64,000 nt of DNA from Adiantum capillus-veneris (lineage: Eukaryota > Streptophyta > Polypodiopsida > Polypodiales > Pteridaceae), in the NCBI GenBank assembly GCA_014529385.2, contig CM043959.1, positions 52,891,253-52,955,252 of the forward strand, in the 5' to 3' direction. A model generated the notes under the pieces. The model made no database searches. It worked only from the letters and a program-made list of their open reading frames with translations, and had not been told where the DNA came from. The position numbers and the translations under genes were made by a program. This document shows positions 22,801-34,629 of the stretch, piece after piece. Every line of letters starts with the position of its first letter. The first letter of the stretch is position 1.

Positions 22801-22981
22801 AGTCCACTCCACAAGGCTCTTGTTCGTAGAAATGTCGGAGCCCCAACCTGTGATTAGCCTCTTTGGTTTTTGGCTTTACAGCTACATCATAGGTCTCTTT
22901 AGGCAAGAGCTGCAACTCCACCTGATGCCCTTCTTCACTCTTAAACCTACCAGTGAAGACCGTGGTGTGGTGTTCTTGCAA
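19810..22981 (-). pseudogene. Accessory coiled-coil protein gene of the outer element, broken
   Basis: Pieces in order: 22981-22631, 22573-22295, 22282-21869, 21566-21132, 21047-20475, 20517-20233 and 20010-19810. The first two form a globular region (KAYELLSTIQEDGTAQI, PPRYTTPNHAVATTFTQVLK, ELLTRIAYHAIG) that aligns with the inner element's accessory gene. A Lys/Glu-rich part and a long coiled coil (LEDRMSTINDLQRQVQELKN and more) follow, then a conserved C-terminal part (LPYPLIKVELLQVKERL; near 20,030 FEEAFYTGFFT). Roughly 100 residues of the inner C-terminal region are missing. The globular part recalls the putative plant transposon protein domain of large gypsy elements; that is a resemblance, not a demonstrated match. 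Confidence 0.7.
20531..20569 (+). repeat. 13-bp unit repeated three times in the accessory gene
   Basis: GTAATTTGGACCT occurs three times head to tail. Thirteen is not divisible by three, and the accessory reading frame changes at just this point (pieces ending at 20475 and starting at 20517), so the expansion broke the gene. Confidence 0.9.
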
Positions 22982-23292
22982 CTGTTCTTTAGAAAGGTAG
23001 GATGCTTTTGTTGCTTTGACTTACTCGGGGTCTAGTTGATACGAGGGCAGTTCTTGCAGTTTCTCCTTTTGGTTTAATTTCTTCTTGGACTTCTCCGCGG
23101 CTTGCATTGCTCCTGTTCAGTGAATAGAGTGCAAAGTTAGCAGATTTGTCGGACTTTTCTCTGGAATGTCCTTTTAAACTGAAATGCTGATAATCTGGTC
23201 CAAATTGCTTCAAATCAATTTTTGAACAAGCAAAGATGCATAAATCATGCTAGGAACAAAACTGTATGGTCAAAACAAAAATTTGCAACCAA

Positions 23293-23316
23293 AGTAAATA
23301 ATTGCAATTATTTACA
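23293..23316. promoter_or_regulatory. Outer-family palindrome before the accessory gene
   Basis: AGTAAATAATTG followed by CAATTATTTACA: a near-perfect 24-bp palindrome of the family seen in the outer leader at 55,956-56,979. Its centre is TTGCAA where the family has TCGCGA, as expected if both CpG were lost by deamination. It lies about 310 bp upstream of the accessory gene start. Confidence 0.8.
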
Positions 23317-23682
23317 GCTGGAAAAAAATTCAACTTTTTGCAAACTTAGCTTTATAGGCTTGAAGTACATGCCAATTACATGCTCTGAGTGAAATATGGG
23401 CTCATTTGGATGTACAAGGTGAAAATGGTGCCAGATTTTGGTTTTAGGACTTTGAAACAGTAGATATAAAGGAAATTTGAGATTTTGAAATCCAAATTGA
23501 CTCAAAATTGGCAAGTGGGCTTACCACAACATGTACTTTGGATGTATGATAACAAAATATCCAAATTCTCCAATTTTGACCAAAAAGTAACTAGTGTGAC
23601 CTTTTGAGATGACTCCAGCGATGGACATCGATACTGACTGAGATTAACTTGGTTTTGACAGTGATTGAGTTGTTTTTCATAC

Positions 23683-24085
<403 letters not shown>

Positions 24086-24754
24086 CATGTGAAAACAAAG
24101 CACAGAGAGACAGAGAGACAGAGAGTCAGAGAGTCATGTGAAAACAAAGCACAGACAGATCCTCAAAACTTCCAAAATGAATTCTTGCACTGTAAGAAAA
24201 TAAGTCAGAAGAGGATATACATTACAGACTATATCTTTTTGTGATACTTCAAAAAGTAGTACTTTGGACAATTAGGAGGATGGCCTATCAAATTATTATA
24301 TCCCTTTGTTGAAGCTGCTTGTTGAGCTATGATCTCCTTTTGTTCTAATGCTAGAGCTACACTTTTGCTATTTGTCGTATGCAAAATATCAAACCTAAAA
24401 CTATCAGTGAAAGGTCGGTATGTTGAAACGTCTTTCCTCATTTTTTTGGGTGGTTTTCTCTTGTGTGCTTTTCTTCTGGCATCGTAGTTCTTTGTTACGC
24501 CTATGTATCTTCTTCCATTTTTTGTGCAGTTATCAAGTAGACTATGTAGTTGATTTCCTCGTCTCTCACTACCTCTTTGATGCTGGCATCTCCGGCGATG
24601 TCTCCTCCTGTGTCTGAGTTGCTTGAGTATTGTCCTCCATTTCGATCTTTATATTTGTGTTGTATCCCTGCACTGCATAAGTAAGTTTTATTTGTGGTAA
24701 TTGTGTATAGAAAGTTGAGGAATATTGGGTCCACTGGGTGTCAAACTAAGAATG

Positions 24755-26095
24755 TCATCTTGTGGACAATGCCATGCTTGAAGTGTGCCGATTGTGTAAT
24801 TGTACATACATGACAAAAAGGTCAGGGTGCTTACAAACGGGCAGTAGCTGTGCAAAGTTTCCAAAGAGAAGCAACAATTTGTTGCAAAATGGATCATGAA
24901 TTGATATGTTTGTGACATTGACAAGTTGGCAAACGACCATGTTGAATGTTGTGCTTGTGAACATTGATATCTCGTCCATTATGATAACATCAGCCTCTTT
25001 GATGGATGTGAATCTCTCATCCCCTGGATTTAATAATTCGGGATAGTGTTTATTTGAGCCCGCCATTATCTTGAATTGATAGTGCACTGTTTTTGCAAGA
25101 CTGCTTAGCCGAGATGCAGCTGCACCAGTTGATGCTATCAATATGACCGTCTTATTCTGTCGTACAAACTTGGTCGTCATGTATTTGATGATGAGGAATG
25201 ACTTTTCAGATCCTTAGACGCCCGTGATAATGTGGAGGTTGGATGGTCTGGTGGATGTGTCTTTGAATATCTTGTGTTGTTCAGGAGTGAGTGCCTCATT
25301 ATGGACATCTATGAACTCCTTTAGAAGTTGCAACATGTTATGCCTACTAGTTTCCTTGGTATCATTCATCTTCACACGACTTGAATGAATCGGATTCTCG
25401 CAGTTCAGGAAGAGATTTTGGTGGATCAGGTTCAAAATGTGCCCCGTGTTCTCGTTCAAAATCATGTTTCGTTGTGTGTACTCGTTGATGTACATCTCAA
25501 GGTCCTCCTCGTCTCTTATTAACTGTCGGATTTTGCATTCTGTAAAGTAACAAGACATTGGGTTTTCTTGCCAGATCAAATCGGACTCGGTTCTAAATGT
25601 TGCCTTCTGTAGTAGTATGTTGAAGAAGAAGCCCTCTGGTTGGTGGCCAGGGTGGTATTCGGTGAATCGTACTAGCCGGTGATTTTCTAGTACTGAGTTG
25701 TTGTAGGCATCGTACATCTGGCTCTTCTTAGATCCTGTGGTGTTGTTCTCAATCTTAAAAATCTTGTGGTACATGCAGAACATGTATTGCTCTAGCTGTA
25801 GTGTACAAGTCGACTGGATGCACAACGATTGTTTTTGGCTCTGTGATAACAATCTTTGTATCAATAAAGGTGGCGATGAGTCGATATATTCCACAGCTTC
25901 GCTTCTTGTGACGATCGGAATTTGCAGGCAATCGAGTGTTGCCTCTTTTGCTGAAATTAGCTTGGACATTATTGATCCTGCAATTACGCGGAGCTTGACC
26001 TTGTCTAATCCATTTAGGCTGAGCCTCACTGTGTTCTCCTTTGATAGGTTAAGTGGACCCATTGGCTCTGTCTTCATTGCATACTTTAGCAAGTA
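24755..26095 (-). pseudogene. Helitron helicase (Pif1-like), truncated
   Basis: One frame runs from 26092 to 24755 with a stop at 25214. LTPEQHKIFKDT precedes the Walker A region, which reads GV-stop-GSEKS (usual GxxGxGKS), so the stop sits in the nucleotide-binding loop. Then VILIASTGAAASRL (motif Ia region), IIMDEISMF (motif II, Walker B, about 24,970) and LLLFGNFAQLLPV (motif III; Asp-Phe-Arg-Gln is usual). Motifs IV-VI are absent, so the helicase is truncated as well as interrupted. Upstream, the open part 26092-25214 includes the long linker between initiator and helicase. Confidence 0.85.
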
Positions 26096-26099
26096 GTGA

Positions 26100-27552
26100 G
26101 ATATAGATGAGTTGGATGTTCATGTGCGCTCCCCACATCAGCAAGATTGTCGGGTGGTAGGGAACTACGTTACGTTGTTCATCTCCGGACGATAGTACAA
26201 CCATCTTGACGTCTGTGGGTCCATTACAGGCTTGGTTGATAGTTGAGGATGGAATGAAAAGCCGTATTTGCATGCAAAGTGTTCGCCCATTACCCTATAG
26301 GTGGACTTGCATCTGTGAATTTGTTTTCTTGTGACGAGATAATATAAATGGTTTGAGAAATTCAAAGGAGGCTACCGTGGGTCACGTATGTATGCCGCTA
26401 TTTCATCTACTACCGATTCAATGTCACCTCAGGAAACCCACAAAATTAAATGAGCATGCAACGATCCTGGGTTTTGTATCTCGTACCTTAAAAGATGATG
26501 CTCTATTTCGCCCAGAACTTTGCTCCTCCTGAAAATGTGGTTGTTCAAGAAGATGTGCAAACGCTCCTGGAACAACACGGCACACTCGGCATGAAAATCT
26601 TTCCATGTGTAGCTTCCATTGAATGAATGAGCGATATTCTCGATTACTATAATTTCGTTCCACCTGCTTTCTGTGAATTTGTCTGTTGTAAATGTCACAA
26701 GAGCAGATCAGGTAGGCCCCACAAGTCAACCATTGCAATGAGATCTTTGAGGTTCTTTCGATGCCATGATGGAGAGGCGGGCATTGTCGATGGAAGCTTG
26801 TATCTTATAATGTTTCTTACTGCATCTTGGTTGGATGCATTCTTGTGCTTCCTTTTATACGCGTCTATGTCATGCTGCAACATCGTCATGTTTGTAGAAT
26901 TGGAAATCATGATTGCTCTCTTGAGTTGGTACATGATGAGTAGGTATAGCTTGTACAAGGTATACACGAAGGAAAGTATGCTCATCCTCATCCTGATGTG
27001 GTCACTGAATCGGGTGTCTCCTTCGTAGTTTCTGCGTCCGAATGGGAATAAAAAAGGGAACACAACTTTGTCTATTGTCACGTCTTTGGCCTCTAAGTGG
27101 CTAGCAGGCATTCCATTGTGCCTGAAGATTGTCATACGCTCAATGAGGCCTGAGCCCTCTCGGAGCTTTACTCAGCCAAAGTTGTGAGAGTCTGTTCTGG
27201 TATAGGCCATCTTCTTGAGGTGGTGTACGTGTTTTCAAGAATGCTCATCTCACATTGTGCTTCCGCTTCCTCCATCAATGCAAAAGGCTCCGTTTCTGAG
27301 TGGCTTGTTATAATTGACGTTACATCATCTGGTGTCACCACACACAAAGTGGTTTTTTTGTGGGGTTGCTCTGCCGCAGTCTTATACATCTTGATAACTA
27401 GATTATGGAGTAAGTTGTAGGCCAAAATGTCTGATAATCGCGAGACACGAGCTGCTTTGACAATTGCTGTAGATTTGCCGCTTTTGTCCAGCAGATCAAA
27501 GGGTCATCAAGCAAGGATCTTTTTTCAAGTACGCCGAATGTTATAGCGTTTG
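26100..27552 (-). pseudogene. Helitron N-terminal region and HUH replication initiator, broken
   Basis: The piece 27135-26695 reads KVVFPFLFPFGRRNYEGDTR, MYQLKRAIMISNST and NIIRYKLPSTMPASPSWHRK, the conserved Helitron N-terminal block. The next piece, one frame over (26698-26429), holds the HUH motif as SLHAHLILWV at about 26,440-26,465, the metal-binding site of the strand-transfer nuclease. Further on RNVVPYHPTILLMWGAHMN (about 26,140-26,200) matches the block that follows in active Helitrons. Frameshifts near 26,697 and 26,270 and several stops break it. It is interrupted upstream by the inner LTR element. Confidence 0.88.
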
Positions 27553-27557
27553 CAAAG
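27553..27557 (+). repeat. Target-site duplication of the inner element, left copy
   Basis: CAAAG here and CAGAG at 43981-43985 differ by one base. Together with LTR ends TG...CA they mark the insertion in the Helitron. Confidence 0.8.
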
Positions 27558-28487
27558 TGTTAAGGCGGTTACGCCGCTAGCGGAAGCTAAATAGCGAGAA
27601 CTCAACCAACAACAGAATTTGTCAGACGAGGACGGAGCTTGACCCGCAGGCGCATGGAAACAACTAGGTGGGTGTCAAATCACCTACTCGACCTTCTAAT
27701 GACAATCACTACTAAGGAAATCAAATCTAAGTTCTAAAATACGCAAGTGACTGAAATCCGTACTACGAACGAATGCTATACGAAACAGGATCTAGAATCA
27801 TTGAATCGATCTCAAACTCAAGGGGAAGTCTATACACTAGGTAAGAAAAACACCCTAAAGACTTGAACTGCAAACTCAACCTATAACCACTCCGTGCGGT
27901 AAACGCGTATGAAGACAGGCCGAAATATACAGGTGACCGAAACTTGACCCCGATGGTACTAATGTGTAGCTCTACTCGTTGTGGTTCTATAGATATGCTG
28001 CACGCTCAATTCCGACACACGAGTTGGAAGAAAACTCACACCGAAGCTCGTAGGAACTTACCACACATAGAAGCCGATAGCGCGCACTCTTGGTATCTAT
28101 GCGTAGCTCTCGCCGTTGCTAGCACAATGGCGGTGTCGCTTCTCCAATGGCGGCTCCGTAGCTCGCGTAGCAAGTAGATAAGACTCTCTCTCTCTCTCTC
28201 TGACACAGTCACGGCGCTCAAAAACTCACTTTGATTAATAATCTGAATCCCTAGGTTACAAAAACTTTGGCTTATATACCTCAGCCTTGGAGGTGAGAAC
28301 ATCTCTAACTAATTACATCAGCAAGTGAAATTACTTCGCGATTACAAGCTGGAAACTCAATTGAGTCCCGTTACTTAATGAATGGCTCAAATCAAAATTA
28401 ATGTCGGAAAGACATTTATTACAATCAATGGTTACAAAATGATGAGTGTGAGCAAAAATGTGGGTGTGATCCTCTGCTAGCTCAACA
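27558..28487 (-). repeat. Left (3') LTR of the inner element
   Basis: Starts TGTTAAGGCGG and ends CTCAACA. Contains a short CT microsatellite (28,183-28,201) that is about 28 bp longer in the other LTR. Minus-strand TATA box at 28271-28278. The plus-strand word ACGCGTATGA at 27903-27912 is the half-site of this element's palindrome. An antisense 77-codon open frame at 27944-28177 is shared by both LTRs only because the LTRs are near-identical. Confidence 0.95.
28271..28278 (-). promoter_or_regulatory. TATA box in the inner LTR (left copy)
   Basis: TATATAAG on the minus strand in the context CCAAGGCTGAGGTATATAAG. The right LTR copy is at 43764-43771, where it would start the element transcript toward gag. 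Confidence 0.75.
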
Positions 28488-28502
28488 CTCCCCCCCCCCC
28501 GC
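28488..28502 (-). other. Polypurine tract of the inner element
   Basis: The minus strand reads GCGGGGGGGGGGGGAG directly before the LTR start TGTTGAGC. Confidence 0.88.
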
Positions 28503-28537
28503 GTTCATGTCGTCCCTGACATGACTTTTATGCTTGG

Positions 28538-31500
28538 TCAATAAAGTCCTGTCGTCTTGAGCATCTGCAAATGTGATTCGTATCGTAGGTTGCCGATGGT
28601 CAAGGTTGGGTAGAATATTTTGCTGTCGTGGGTGAAAAAGCCGGTGTAGAAAGCTTCTTCGAATGTTTGCATGTGGAAGCTAGGCAAAAACATAATCCTT
28701 TGGTATAGGAGGTGTAACACTTTTGGAGAAGGCTGCAATGAAAGATCGTACATCATATCAGACACCGTGTCGGCCGTCGATAGTAGACTCGAGGTCATGG
28801 ATTTATCTGGTGAGAACACTTCAATGCAAGCTAAGAGAGTCCTACAGATTTTCTTGAGCATCTGACATGAAAGGTCAGGAGAGCCAGTAAAGAGCTTGAT
28901 GGTGCCCGTTAGGGTTTTCACCATGTAGGATTTACCTATTCTCTCTCCTGCCTTTGGTCCTGGCATCCTGGGATAATTAAGCCAATTTGGCTTCTTTTCT
29001 GCAATCCTACCATGCTCTTTCCAGTTTCTGACTCTTGGCAGCGGGCAGAAGGTTGCATCCTCCCGAATCTCCTTTGGTGCCTCCACCAAGTAGATGAGGT
29101 AGGCTGGGTATTTGTTCAGCCAACCTTTCCTCCATCTAGGTTGTGAATCTACTATCTTCTTTGATTGTTCCTCCTTTGTGATGTCGCCTTCGTAAAGAGC
29201 GACATACTGCTCTCCTTCTAGTCTCTTTTTCGTCTTTAGTACTTCAAATTTCATCAAAGGGAAAGGCAGGCTGGGTTGCATCCACTGTTCATGGAGCACT
29301 TTTGTGTCTAGTCCCTGAAGTCTAATGGAGATTAGGAGTCTCCTCTCCCATTCCATTTCCGCCTTGGCACTCTCCTCTGCTGACTTTTCTATTTGGTCAT
29401 GGAGCCTTTGTTCTTCTTCTTTAGAGATTCTTGAAGTCGAGGCCACCTCTTGAGCTGGGGCTGGATCTTCAATTGTGGTTGCCTCTCCAGTTTCTGGTAG
29501 CTCTATGGCTGCTCCACCTGATTCTTCGTGTGGTGTCTCTGTCTCTCTTCTTTGTTGCTCCTGTAGATCTTGGAGCTGTTTGCGGAGGGCCTCATTCTCT
29601 GTCCGTAGTGTTTGATTTTCTAATGTGAGCCTCTCCTCTGCGGCCAATGATCCCTCCGCAATGTGAAACCTTTGCACTTGCTCTAATCTTAGCTCTCTTT
29701 GTAAGCTTTGGACCTGGTCTTCCAAAACTGGTACGATAGCTCCCTCTTGTTCGGTTCCTGCTCTGCTAGCTCTAGGGCTAGACCTGAGTCTAGTGATTGT
29801 TCTTTCTTGGAGCTCGACTCTTTCCCTTAGCTCAATGAGCTCATCCTTAGCCGCCTCCAACTCATCCTCTATCTGCTCCCTTGCTTCCTGTGCACTTGTT
29901 ACTTCTCTTGAAGCCTCGGCTAGTTGGAGTATCAAGCCATCTCTCTCGTTTTCTGCGTCATAGAGTGATGCTTTATGACTTTCAGATTCAGTCATAGCAT
30001 TCTCTAAATTTCTCTGCAACTCCGCTTCCCTTTGTTTGGCTGTCTCAATCTCTACTTCCTTTGCCTTGGACCTTTCTTTTATCTTGCTGAGCAGTTCATG
30101 CACCATGTGCATGTCTTTTTCATCATCATCTGTCAACTCTAAAGCTCTTTCCGCCACCACCTCCACTGGCTTTGGCTCTTCTAGTATTTTGGTTCGTCCA
30201 GTTTCTCTTCACTTTCTTTTTTACTCTTTGTCTTTTTCTCCGTCCCTCTCCGTTCATCTTGTTTTTGTAGGGTGATCCCATAAACTGCCTCAAGGGCCTC
30301 TTCTTCGGTGTATCCTATCTCTACCAGATCCTCATAATCATTTATCTTTTGCTGAACTGGATCTATCTTCTTTTCTTTGGTCTCGGCTTCTTGCTTTTCC
30401 AAAACATCTGTGTCCACCTCTACTGTGGTCTCTTCCACAATTTTTTCCGTCTTCTTCGGGCTTGGTACATCAGTCATAGAGGGATGTTTGTCCTCAGATT
30501 CCTTGGCTTTCCCTTTGTCGGCTTGCCCATCTTTCTCTTGAGGCTTAGTAGACCCATCTACTTTCCTTTTCCCCTTGTCGTCCTTTTTCAGCTCAGCTTT
30601 TAATTGCTGTACCTCCTCTTCAGTGTATGGCTCGACAGGTTGCTGCTCCAAAATAGCCTCTGACTCCTCATAAGCTTTAATATGTATTGATCAATATGTG
30701 GCCTGGCCGAGCTAGTTCTGACTTTAGTGGGGTCTGACACCCACTTTTCTTCAAAGTCACCCTTTAGAGCTCTTTCCGCTCTAAACTGCTCCACTAATCT
30801 TTCCATTCTTGCCGCTTTCTGACTTTTGGTTTGCTTGGGAGCAACCTTCTTCTTTACTTTCTTCTTAAGTGGCTCGTCCACATCCTCTTCAGGTTCTGAA
30901 ACTACTTCTAGTTTCCGGCGTGCTCTTGTGGATGCCCTCTTGGATACTTCGGGCTGTTCTTCCTCCTCGTCGGCTTCTCTAAGCCACTCATTCTGGGAGG
31001 GAGCCTTTGGCCACTGATCTCTAGCTCCAATAGCTTCATAAGCTATTCTTGTCAGAATTTCCGCTCCTCCTATGTATTTTGGCTTCTCGTTGTGCATGGC
31101 AATTACTTGTTCGTGGATGTGTTGAGTGTAATTCACCTCTTTTGGCATATTGCTCTTTAATGCCCATGTGATGGTGGTCGCAATGGCATGGGGTGGTGTC
31201 GTATACTTTTGCGGTCTTTTACTGCAAACATGAAGAAATTGGTTGTACAGTCGGCAAAGGGTTGCCGCTCTTGGGTCCTTCATATCTCCATAGGTCGCAT
31301 TCTGTTTCTTGGGCCCATAGACCTCTATGGCCTCCCTTCTTTCCCTGACCGAGCTCCCTTTGTTGTGCAACTTCAATGCGTCTGCAATTAGCTGTGGAGT
31401 GATCTGTACTTCTACCTTCTCTCCATCCATGGCTGTCAATGTGGCTTTTCCATCCTTCTGAATGGATGTTGCCAACTCGTACACTCTTCTTGTATCCACA

Positions 31501-31805
31501 CGTGATGGTCTCGAGGTGAAGAAACTGTGCAAGTCTGCCCTTTCCAGGTACTTGATGATGTCTTCTGACCTGCTATAATCTACCAATTCCTGTGGAATCA
31601 TCGGTACATCCACCGCTTGCCCTTGAGGATCTCTGAAAGTCCCCTGGTAGATCTTTATTCCCTCTTTCTCCAATACTGCTTCCTCCACCCAAGTTTTGGT
31701 TGGCTTGAGGGTTTCTGCTGGAATGTCAAATGGTTCCGCTTCTGCAATAGCATCTTTGATTGTCGCTCTTTTTCTCTTCGTTGCCGATGACTTGGTGGAA
31801 TCCAT
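28538..31805 (-). CDS. Accessory protein gene of the inner element: globular domain, coiled coil and conserved C-terminus
   Basis: Three long frames follow one another: 31805-30600 (401 codons), 30651-30181 (156) and 30166-28538 (542). The true reading passes between them by two one-base shifts near 30,650 and 30,180, because sense reading continues just past each frame end. Residues about 40-265 of the first form a globular region (RVYELATSIQKDGKATLTAM, RPQKYTTPPHAIATTITWAL, AEILTRIAYEAIGA). Lys/Glu-rich stretches follow. The last frame has a coiled coil over residues 1-215 or so, then a conserved region (PSLPFPLMKFEVLKTKKRLE) ending in TFEEAFYTGFFT and a C-terminal Tyr. The outer element has a counterpart at the same position. 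Role unknown; it has no enzyme motif. Whether the shifts are mutations or programmed is open. Confidence 0.75.
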
Positions 31806-34629
31806 GGATCCTATAACTCCAATTTCAGAAGTTAGCGTCTTTTTAGTACTGAAAGCCGAAATGAAGCTTTTAACTATCCAAATGACTTGAAAATTGAAAC
31901 ATGAGCTATTCAGGGCCTAAGGATGCAAGGTAGGTGAAAAAATATGCAAAGTGGGCTCAAAATCATGCTGGAGACATCATACGCGTATGATGTCTTTTGT
32001 GTCAAAATGACTTCATATTGGTTGTGCTTGTAGCTGATAGTGTATACATGATTATCATATGCTTGGATTTGAGTTTGGATCCCATTTGGTCAAGTTTTGG
32101 CCAATTTAGTCCAGTTCCGGCTCTTGGAAAATTTTTGAAAGGGAATTGGATTTTATGATCCAAATTGGATAAAACTTGGTGGTTCACTTTCAAATGGCAT
32201 GTAGATCACTTCTGTTTGGTGGTTGAAGCCCTGAGGTGCCAAAATCACATAGTGAGACATCATACGCGTATGATGTCTTTTAGTGTATTTTTGGACCAAA
32301 TTTCTCTATAAGCTTGGATTTGGCTTTAGATAGGCTTATTCAGTGGATTTATGAAGTTTGGATAGATTTTGGGCTAAAAATGACTCTGGAGACATCATAC
32401 GCGTATGATGTCTTTTTCATCAATTTTGCATGGGATTGGTTCTGTGGACTCCCCATGTACTAATGAAGGACTGTTCCTACTCAAATCTTGGTTTGGACTT
32501 GAGTATGTTGGATTTGGGCCAAAAATAGGCTTTAGGTGAAGGATTTTTCCTCAATTGGGCTAATGGGGTGATCCTCTTGACCAAATGGTTCCAAATTTCA
32601 TATGTAGCATGTATTAGATATATATAATGGATGTATGATGACAAATGAGCAGTTTTGGCTCTGTAAGTGCAAATAGACATCATACGCGTATGATGTCTTT
32701 TGTGTCAAAATGGTGCTTTTTGGTTCCAGATAGCTTGTAGATGTGTTTAACAACAATCCTACAAAGTTTCAATGAGTTTGGAGTTATTTTGACAAAATTA
32801 GGACCAAAAATCAATTTTATGGCCTACTTTGCGTTTTTTTTTTTGTTTTCCTTGGGTTTTCTAACTCCAATTCTCATGATACTTGGTTCATAGGATGTGA
32901 TTAACATGTGGAATGAGGCTATGCACTCAAATGTTGAAATGGATGTGAAATTCATGCTGTGAGACATCATACGCGTATGATGTCTTTTCTTGAAATGTTG
33001 GTCTTTTTGTGCAAAGAATGCTTTGTGCTAGTGCCCTAAGCCCTGCTAACTAGTTTTCAACTTAAAAAGTCATTAGTTTAGCTAAAAAGCCCCCTTATAG
33101 GCATTTCAGTCTCCGAAGTCGTCTTTTTGCCTTGGAGTTGAATGTCTTCAACTTTTCTTCTCGAGAGTTGCATTTCCAGCTCATTGGATATGTTGTGAAG
33201 CCATCTATTTGGTTGAACTTGACTTTGGCTCCCCGTTCTCCATCTTTCTCTCTCTGGTTGCCCGAAAGCGTCTTTTTCACCATCGGTAAGTGAATCAGCT
33301 TTCTTTTGGGTTTTGCTTGCAAACATAAGTCATCGATAGTTACTTGAAGCTGCTTGTGAAGTTTCATTTCATTCGGTCGTCAATTTCAGCCGTTATGCCA
33401 AAATGACGCTTTGTGTGTCCGCAGCCAAATCGGTTGTTCCGACCTACTTTTTGTGATTCAAACTTGGAGATATTCTATGGTTGCATTGTCCTTGATGTGG
33501 TTGAACTTCTTGTGAAGTTTCGTGTTGTTTCGACAACTTTTTCCTATTTGCCTCTTGCAGGCTCTGTTGACCTAGGGTTTTTCCAGTCGTTCTTTCTCGA
33601 GCTTTGAGTGTTAGAAACCCATCTTCTATACTAGGGTAACCCACCTATAAGTTCTTGCAAGGTTTGGTTAGGCGGTTGTGCCACTACCTAGCATTCTATC
33701 CCATTCCCCGTCTGCTCTTGTTTCTTGGTTTTGGTCAGTTTTTGCGACAAAAGTTAATGATAAGCATCAAAAGCTTATGGCAACGAGTCTACCTCTCATG
33801 TCTGGTGTCCTCTGAGCTCTCGTGGAAGTCGTAGAAGGTCGTAGAAGATCTGTGCTCCTGTGGCTCTCTGCTCTTCTCCAAGAAGGTAATAGTGTGAATG
33901 AGCTTGAAAGTGATGTGAAAAATACTTGACTTCGGACTTCCCGGTTCACTTGCCACCAAATTTGTCATGTGCTCCTATCTCGTTGTGAGATGCGCTTTAG
34001 GATCTGAAATTTCCCAAATCGGACTCCGTTTGACCTGTTTTCTTAGAATTCCGTCCACTTTCCAAAATTCTGCCGTTTCGGACTTTCCGCAACTTTTTCA
34101 GAATTGTACCCAATTTTTACCATGGGTTGCCCTTGTCATTAGGACCATCACCGTCTATTCTTTTGTTTTTTCCGATCTCATTTTACCTGCTTTTTTTTTA
34201 TTTTTCTTTTACGTTTATTAAGAAAATCATAAAAATAAAGGAAAATAGCAAATTGAAGCCAAAAAATTCCAAACATACACAATAAATAGCTGGTAACCCT
34301 GTGTATATGAATATACACTTATTTGTGATTTTTGGACTTGGATTACCACTTTTTCCACTTTTTAGCTCCAAAAACACTCTTATTTAGTGATATTTACACG
34401 TCTAGAGACCCAAATTCATCATTTGATCTCTTCTTGTTGCAAAACAAGGTATATAAGGGCATAAATATTATCAATATCCGCAATCAAACATAAAAATTGC
34501 AAAATCATGTAAGACACTGCCCTTGTAATATAATTTTTGTTTTTCTTTGTTTTTGTCGCTTGTAGCTGCTTTGTAGCTCCTGTATACCTGTATACCTCCC
34601 CCCCTCCTAGTCTGAGTCCTCCCGGACGA
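31806..34629. other. Non-coding region between protease tail and accessory gene of the inner element
   Basis: No convincing coding frame on either strand. It holds five palindromes (31,972-32,985), spaced by AT-rich sequence with recurring words such as GATCCAAATTGG and TTGGTCAA that also occur in the 5' leader. The part 33,000-34,600 has no repeat I can define, but the junction words around 34,600 (CCTCCTAG...GGACGACTA) recur near 47,420 in the outer element, so the region is homologous between the two. Confidence 0.7.
31972..32985. promoter_or_regulatory. Cluster of five perfect 24-bp palindromes before the accessory gene (inner element)
   Basis: The half-site AGACATCATACG followed by its reverse complement occurs at 31972-31995, 32255-32278, 32390-32413, 32675-32698 and 32962-32985, all perfect. 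Starts are 283, 135, 285 and 287 bp apart. The centre is ACGCGT. They lie upstream of the accessory gene on its own strand. A function as a protein-binding operator or an RNA stem is inference. Confidence 0.95.

Larger units (their letters stand above)
24229..27557 (-). mobile_element. Helitron, 3' portion of the coding region
   Basis: The minus strand carries, in order, a Helitron N-terminal region, an HUH replication-initiator block and a Pif1-type helicase start. This is the protein signature of plant Helitrons, which move by rolling-circle replication. The inner LTR element splits the coding region at 27,553-27,557. The part past helicase motif II cannot be followed below about 24,750, and I cannot place the TC and CTRR ends or the terminal hairpin. 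Bounds are therefore approximate. Confidence 0.8.

Noticed and set aside
21543-23035. Several plus-strand hydrophobic frames that look like membrane proteins
   Set aside because: They are the antisense of Lys/Glu-rich and coiled-coil coding sequence of the accessory gene, which gives Leu/Phe/Ser-rich shadows.
24616-24640. Short minus-strand ATG frame (MEDNTQATQTQEETSPEMPA) as the start of a Helitron accessory gene
   Set aside because: It ends after 23 codons and its continuation is full of stops; too little to support a gene.
25737-27028. Plus-strand frames of 119 and 133 codons in the Helitron
   Set aside because: They lie opposite well-supported Helitron protein blocks and show no motif.
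27944-28177. 77-codon frame found again at 43,409-43,642 as a conserved LTR gene
   Set aside because: The two copies match only because the LTRs are almost identical; the frame is antisense to the element and has no motif.
31972-32985. Regular repeats with spacers as a CRISPR array
   Set aside because: The copies are perfect palindromes 125-288 bp apart inside a plant LTR retrotransposon; no cas genes and no uniform short spacers.
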